A DNA stretch of 7,961 bases from CAZAYB01 sp964489215 (GTDB lineage Bacteria; Planctomycetota; Phycisphaerae; Sedimentisphaerales; Anaerohalosphaeraceae), in the NCBI GenBank assembly GCA_964489215.1, contig CAZAYB010000139.1, positions 1 to 7,961 on the forward strand, in the 5' to 3' direction. A program made the position numbers and the translations under genes. Below the pieces are notes generated by a model. That model was not told the origin of the DNA. It ran no database searches and worked only from the letters and a program-made list of their open reading frames with translations. Positions within the stretch are counted from its first letter, which is position 1. Each line of letters starts with the position of its first letter. This document shows, one piece after another, positions 4,569-7,961 of the stretch.

Positions 4569-5738
4569 ATGGATGAGAAGATAAATATTGCGGTTGTAGG
4601 CTGCGGGATGCTCGCTCAGGGTCAGCATCTGCCGAATATAAAGGCTAATCCGCGTTTGAAACTGAAGTGGTGCTGCGATCTTGATGACCAAACGTTGAAA
4701 ACGGTAAACGAACAGTTCAAGCCTGCCAAATGCACTAAAAACGCTCAGGATATAGCGAACGATAAAGATACGCAGTTTGTCGTTATCGCCACTCATCATA
4801 ATGTCCGCAAAGAGCTTATAGAGTTATTCGCCAATGCGGGCAAGCATATTTTTGCGGAAAAACCCCTGGCCTCTGATATGCACGAAACCGGGGAAATTTA
4901 CCGGATACTCCAAAAGACCGGCACCGGTTTTTGCCTTGGACACAACAGAAGGTGCGCTCCTGCTATTAAACAGGCCCGCCGGGTTTACCTGAAACACAAG
5001 GCCGATCCGGTCAGTCCCAAATGGCGTTACGACAGGGAGGGCTTAAACGGTCCGGATAATGACTGGTACAAACGCACAATGATAATGCTGCGGGTAAATG
5101 ATGATGCGCTAAGCTGGAAGCAGTGGGCCTTTGAGGAAGGGACGCTTTTTGTGGAGATGACCCATTTTGTTGATCTGGCATGTTATCTGACCGATTTAAA
5201 GCCTGCTTATGTAACCACGATAGGCGATAAGTCAACAAACTGGGCGGTCAACTCGATAAACATCGAATTCGAGGACGGGTCCTTAGGTGTTGTAGTTTCC
5301 ACGGTCAACGGAACATTCGGCTATCCCAAGGAACTTATCGAAATATTCTATGGCGGGTCGGCTATTGTTGTAGATCATTGCACCGAGTTAAGGGTTGCCG
5401 GCGTTGAAGGGCAGCCTTTCTGGCGAACCTATCCGCTGGCTGGTGATGATTATCCGCAGATACATACTGACGGCGGGATACAGGACTATTACCGTAAGAC
5501 TCTTGCACTGCATCAGGATATAGCACAAGGTAAAAAGCAGACCTGCCCACCTCCCTGGCCGAACAAGGGGCATTACGATATGCTCGATGATTTCATAACC
5601 GAGGTTCTTTCAGGCCGAAAGGGTCCTTGTCCTATCGAGGATGCTGTGGTAACGACGGAGCTGATACTAAAGGCTGTCAAATCTGCGAACAACAACGGAA
5701 CAAAAGAGAAACTGGAACTTGATATATTGAAAGGTTGA
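4569..5738 (+). CDS. Gfo/Idh/MocA-family oxidoreductase, first copy
   Basis: This is a 389-residue NAD(P)-dependent dehydrogenase of the Gfo/Idh/MocA family, which oxidises hydroxyls of sugars, inositols and related polyols. The N-terminal Rossmann fold shows GCGMLA (residues 11-16, the GxGxxA nucleotide loop), and AEKPLA at 96-101 carries the family EKP motif with K98. In the C-terminal alpha/beta domain EMTHFVDLACYL places H199 and D202 as the likely catalytic pair. The ATG at 4569 follows the nitrilase stop by 6 nt; the nearest purine-rich sequence (AAAGG) is unusually far, about 13 bases upstream, so translation may depend on coupling. The protein resembles the next one only at family level, so the two are unlikely to be a recent duplication. 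The exact substrate cannot be assigned. Confidence 0.92.
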   Translation: MDEKINIAVVGCGMLAQGQHLPNIKANPRLKLKWCCDLDDQTLKTVNEQFKPAKCTKNAQDIANDKDTQFVVIATHHNVRKELIELFANAGKHIFAEKPLASDMHETGEIYRILQKTGTGFCLGHNRRCAPAIKQARRVYLKHKADPVSPKWRYDREGLNGPDNDWYKRTMIMLRVNDDALSWKQWAFEEGTLFVEMTHFVDLACYLTDLKPAYVTTIGDKSTNWAVNSINIEFEDGSLGVVVSTVNGTFGYPKELIEIFYGGSAIVVDHCTELRVAGVEGQPFWRTYPLAGDDYPQIHTDGGIQDYYRKTLALHQDIAQGKKQTCPPPWPNKGHYDMLDDFITEVLSGRKGPCPIEDAVVTTELILKAVKSANNNGTKEKLELDILKG

Positions 5739-5745
5739 GATTTTT

Positions 5746-6879
5746 ATGAGTAAGATAAAAGTAGGATTTATCGGTGCAGGCTGGATGGGCGGCGTTCAGA
5801 TGCAGAGAATTTGTGAAAGAGATGACGCTGAAGTTGTTGCTCTTTTTGAAAAGAACGTTGACAGAGGCAAAGAGACGCTGAAAAATCTTGGTCTTGATGA
5901 AAATATGCTTGTCGATGACTATCAGAAAATCGTCGATAACCCTGACATTGACGCTGTCTGGGTGGTAAGCCCCAACAGTTTTCACGGTCCGCAGTCTATC
6001 GCTGCGATGAAGGCAGGCAAGCATGTATTCTGTGAGAAACCATGTGCCACGACTTTCAGCGATTTCTGCGAGCAGATAGAACTCGAAAAAGCTAATCCTA
6101 AACTCAAAACCTTTGTCGATTACATACTGCTTTTCGATACGATGGAGCAGAAACTTCATAAGATGGTCGCCGAGGACAAATTCGGCAAGGTTACCCAGAT
6201 ACAGGTAAATTATCGACACCCTGTAAATATCGCCGGCGACAAGGTCTGGAAGCTAAAAAAAGACATCATGGGCGACGCTATCGGTATGGGCATCAATCAT
6301 GCCATTTCAGTTATGCTCTATTTGATGTCCAGCCAGGCCAAACCGGTATCGGTTTACGCAACCAGCCAGAACCCAAAGGTGCGAGGCTTCGAGGCCGATC
6401 CGTTATATAATATTCTCATCAAATTCGATAACGGCGCTGCCGGTTTTTGTTTCGGCAATATCGACAGCGGCAACGGTTATGACGCCTATCACAACATCTT
6501 CGGCACCGAGGGCTGTTTCGTATTCGATTCACAGACCGACCGCACGCATAAAATAAGATACTGGTCGAAAAATGAAACTGACGGCAAATGGGTTTTTCCG
6601 CTCGACCATGAAAAATGTAAAAAACAGGGCATGGAAAAACATACCTGGCCGGAAGATACAACCACTCCCGAGTCAGGTGATGTCGTGGAACACCAGACGG
6701 GCGAGTGTGTGGGTCACTTTATCGAATCTATTAAAAACAATCAAAAATCGTTCCTTAGCTTTGTAAATTCCCAGGCTATTACAGAAATCGGCTGGGCGGC
6801 GCAGATGTCAGCGGCAATGAATAAGGAAGTACCGCTGCCTCTCGATTGGGACGAGGCTAATAAATTTTTCAAGGACTAA
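5746..6879 (+). CDS. Gfo/Idh/MocA-family oxidoreductase, second copy
   Basis: This is a 377-residue member of the same NAD(P)-dependent family, seven bases after the previous gene. The nucleotide-binding loop is GAGWMG (residues 10-15), the EKP motif is CEKPCA (96-101, with K98), and the second domain carries GDAIGMGINHAI with H185 in the catalytic-histidine position. The substrate-facing sequences differ from the first copy: NYRHPVN near 155-161 here, and a long insertion around residues 275-320 rich in charged residues. A different substrate or a different step is therefore likely, such as oxidation by one enzyme and reduction of a keto product by the other. The ribosome binding site is modest (GAG six bases before the ATG). 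The stop is one base from the next start. Confidence 0.92.
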   Translation: MSKIKVGFIGAGWMGGVQMQRICERDDAEVVALFEKNVDRGKETLKNLGLDENMLVDDYQKIVDNPDIDAVWVVSPNSFHGPQSIAAMKAGKHVFCEKPCATTFSDFCEQIELEKANPKLKTFVDYILLFDTMEQKLHKMVAEDKFGKVTQIQVNYRHPVNIAGDKVWKLKKDIMGDAIGMGINHAISVMLYLMSSQAKPVSVYATSQNPKVRGFEADPLYNILIKFDNGAAGFCFGNIDSGNGYDAYHNIFGTEGCFVFDSQTDRTHKIRYWSKNETDGKWVFPLDHEKCKKQGMEKHTWPEDTTTPESGDVVEHQTGECVGHFIESIKNNQKSFLSFVNSQAITEIGWAAQMSAAMNKEVPLPLDWDEANKFFKD

Positions 6880-6880
6880 A

Positions 6881-7961
6881 ATGACTATTACAATAGCAGA
6901 TACCAACAGCAACTTCGAGCGTGAACCTCTCAAAGCGCCTTTCGGCTTCAAAGGCGGCTATCTTAGCGAACTCTGGCAGACAAGCGCGTATATGAAATCG
7001 GCGAACAGCAATGAGGCCACAGGCCTGGGCACGCAAAGCACACTCTGGTCCGATTCTTCTGTTTTTACCACCAACAGCGAATCAGCGGGCAACAGCATGA
7101 TGTTCCTTATGACCGCTTACGCACTTAAACTTGCACAGCAAATCGAATGGAACGACCCTTTTGAGCTTCTCGATAAGGTTCTGCCGAAAGTTTACCAGTA
7201 CGGTAAAAAGGTTACGAATAATCCTGACCTGCGTTTGACCTTTGCCTTAAACGCACTGGTCGCTTTTGACAATGCCGCCTGGCTGTTATACTGCGGTCAA
7301 AACAATATCGATAATTTCGATGATATGATTCCGGAAGATATCAGGCCCGCACTTTCACAAAAACACGACAAGCTCGCCAACATCCCTCTTATGAGCTATA
7401 ATGTGTCCATTGACGATATCGTAAAAGCTGTTGAGGACGGCTATTTCTTCTTGAAGATAAAGATAGGTTCTGACCCCGATAAAGACGGCAATCTCGATAA
7501 GATGCTCGAATGGGATAAAAACCGCATCAAAGAAATACATGAGAAAGTAAAAGATATCGAAACACCTTATACTGAGCATGGTCATGTTCCTTATTACTTC
7601 GATGCCAACGGCAGATATGACAGCAAAGACAGGCTTATGAAGCTGCTCGACTACTGCAAATCCATCGGCGCACTCGATAGAATAATACTTATGGAAGAAC
7701 CTTTCCCGGAAGAATATAAAGAGGATGTTTCAGATATTCCCGTAAGGCTTGCCGCCGACGAAAGCGCCCATTCAGATAAAGACGCCGCTGAGCGAATCGA
7801 GCTTGGTTATACCGCCATAGCTCTTAAACCAATAGCTAAAACAATGAGCATGAGTCTGAAAATTGCCAAACTCTGTCACGAAAAGAACATCCCATGTTTT
7901 TGCGCCGACCTTACGGTAAATCCGTTACTGGTTGACTGGAACAAGAACGTCGCCGCCCGAC
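6881..7961 (+). CDS. Enolase-superfamily (mandelate racemase/muconate lactonizing type) enzyme, 3' end off window
   Basis: An open frame of 360 codons runs from the ATG at 6881 to the window edge without a stop. AAGGA lies five bases upstream, inside the end of the previous gene, which stops one base earlier. The protein matches COG4948. After a capping domain (residues 1 to about 165) comes the barrel with FFLKIKIG (K192 and K194, the KxK base), YYFDANGRY (D241), MEEPFP (E272) and AADES (D293) as the three metal ligands. IALKP (K316) is the likely second base. All the expected Mg-binding and acid/base residues are therefore visible. Members remove the proton alpha to a carboxylate and then epimerise, dehydrate or cycloisomerise. 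The KxK base with a lysine on the opposite barrel end resembles the dipeptide-epimerase/MLE subgroup rather than the Lys/His mandelate racemase subgroup. In this operon the substrate is probably a sugar acid or amide-linked acid. Confidence 0.9.
   Translation, partial: MTITIADTNSNFEREPLKAPFGFKGGYLSELWQTSAYMKSANSNEATGLGTQSTLWSDSSVFTTNSESAGNSMMFLMTAYALKLAQQIEWNDPFELLDKVLPKVYQYGKKVTNNPDLRLTFALNALVAFDNAAWLLYCGQNNIDNFDDMIPEDIRPALSQKHDKLANIPLMSYNVSIDDIVKAVEDGYFFLKIKIGSDPDKDGNLDKMLEWDKNRIKEIHEKVKDIETPYTEHGHVPYYFDANGRYDSKDRLMKLLDYCKSIGALDRIILMEEPFPEEYKEDVSDIPVRLAADESAHSDKDAAERIELGYTAIALKPIAKTMSMSLKIAKLCHEKNIPCFCADLTVNPLLVDWNKNVAAR

Noticed and set aside
4368..4799. 143-codon minus-strand ORF
   Set aside because: It is antisense across the nitrilase and first dehydrogenase genes, both of which have clear motifs; the ORF has none.
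5677..6219. 180-codon minus-strand ORF
   Set aside because: It is antisense to the second dehydrogenase, whose Rossmann and EKP motifs fix the coding strand.
1..7961. CRISPR array, tRNA, rRNA, transposase or terminal inverted repeats
   Set aside because: I found no regularly spaced repeats, cloverleaf sequence, transposase motif or paired insertion-sequence ends. The symporter break therefore cannot be pinned on a recognisable mobile element.

Overview
The window looks like a piece of a draft (probably metagenome-assembled) bacterial genome. A sugar- or sugar-acid-type catabolic cluster on the right is joined across a 10-N gap to unrelated sequence on the left. The mix of a uroporphyrinogen-decarboxylase-like methyltransferase, a GPH-type symporter, paired Gfo/Idh/MocA oxidoreductases, a nitrilase-fold enzyme and an enolase-superfamily enzyme is common in Planctomycetota (Phycisphaerae-like) and other PVC bacteria. 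That assignment is inference from gene content; there is no rRNA or marker gene here.

Layout. (1) Positions 1-814, visibly more A+T-rich than the rest: the 3' part of an ABC-2-type exporter ATPase, followed 4 nt later by the 5' part of its permease, cut off at the N gap (815-824). The last 33 bases before the gap exactly duplicate an internal stretch of the toxin gene at 1169-1201, so the permease end and the join are suspect. (2) Positions 825-1500: a 34-codon C-terminal gene fragment, then a complete YefM/YoeB-type toxin-antitoxin operon on the minus strand. Its promoter has a GTACG/CGTAC palindrome placed between the -35 and -10 elements. (3) Positions 1504-2846, minus strand: a URO-D/MtaA-type methyltransferase-like gene (TTG start), followed by the N-terminal stump of a GPH-family symporter that stops being symporter-like just before the toxin-antitoxin promoter. 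(4) Positions 2847-3335: a divergent control region with promoter-like elements facing both ways, a 10-bp direct repeat and a possible 24-codon ORF. (5) Positions 3336-7961, plus strand: a tight four-gene operon (spacings 6, 7 and 1 nt) of a nitrilase-superfamily enzyme with an extra N-terminal domain, two different Gfo/Idh/MocA dehydrogenases and an enolase-superfamily enzyme that runs off the right edge.

How the genes may work together. The divergent block resembles an uptake-and-catabolism cluster. The symporter would import a sugar derivative, the Gfo/Idh/MocA enzymes would oxidise it or epimerise it through a keto intermediate, and the enolase-superfamily enzyme would dehydrate or epimerise a sugar-acid-like product. 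The nitrilase-fold enzyme would cleave or form an amide-type C-N bond, and the URO-D-like protein might transfer a methyl group. The substrate cannot be read from the sequence. Because the symporter gene is broken, import in this strain would need another transporter, unless the break is itself an assembly error.
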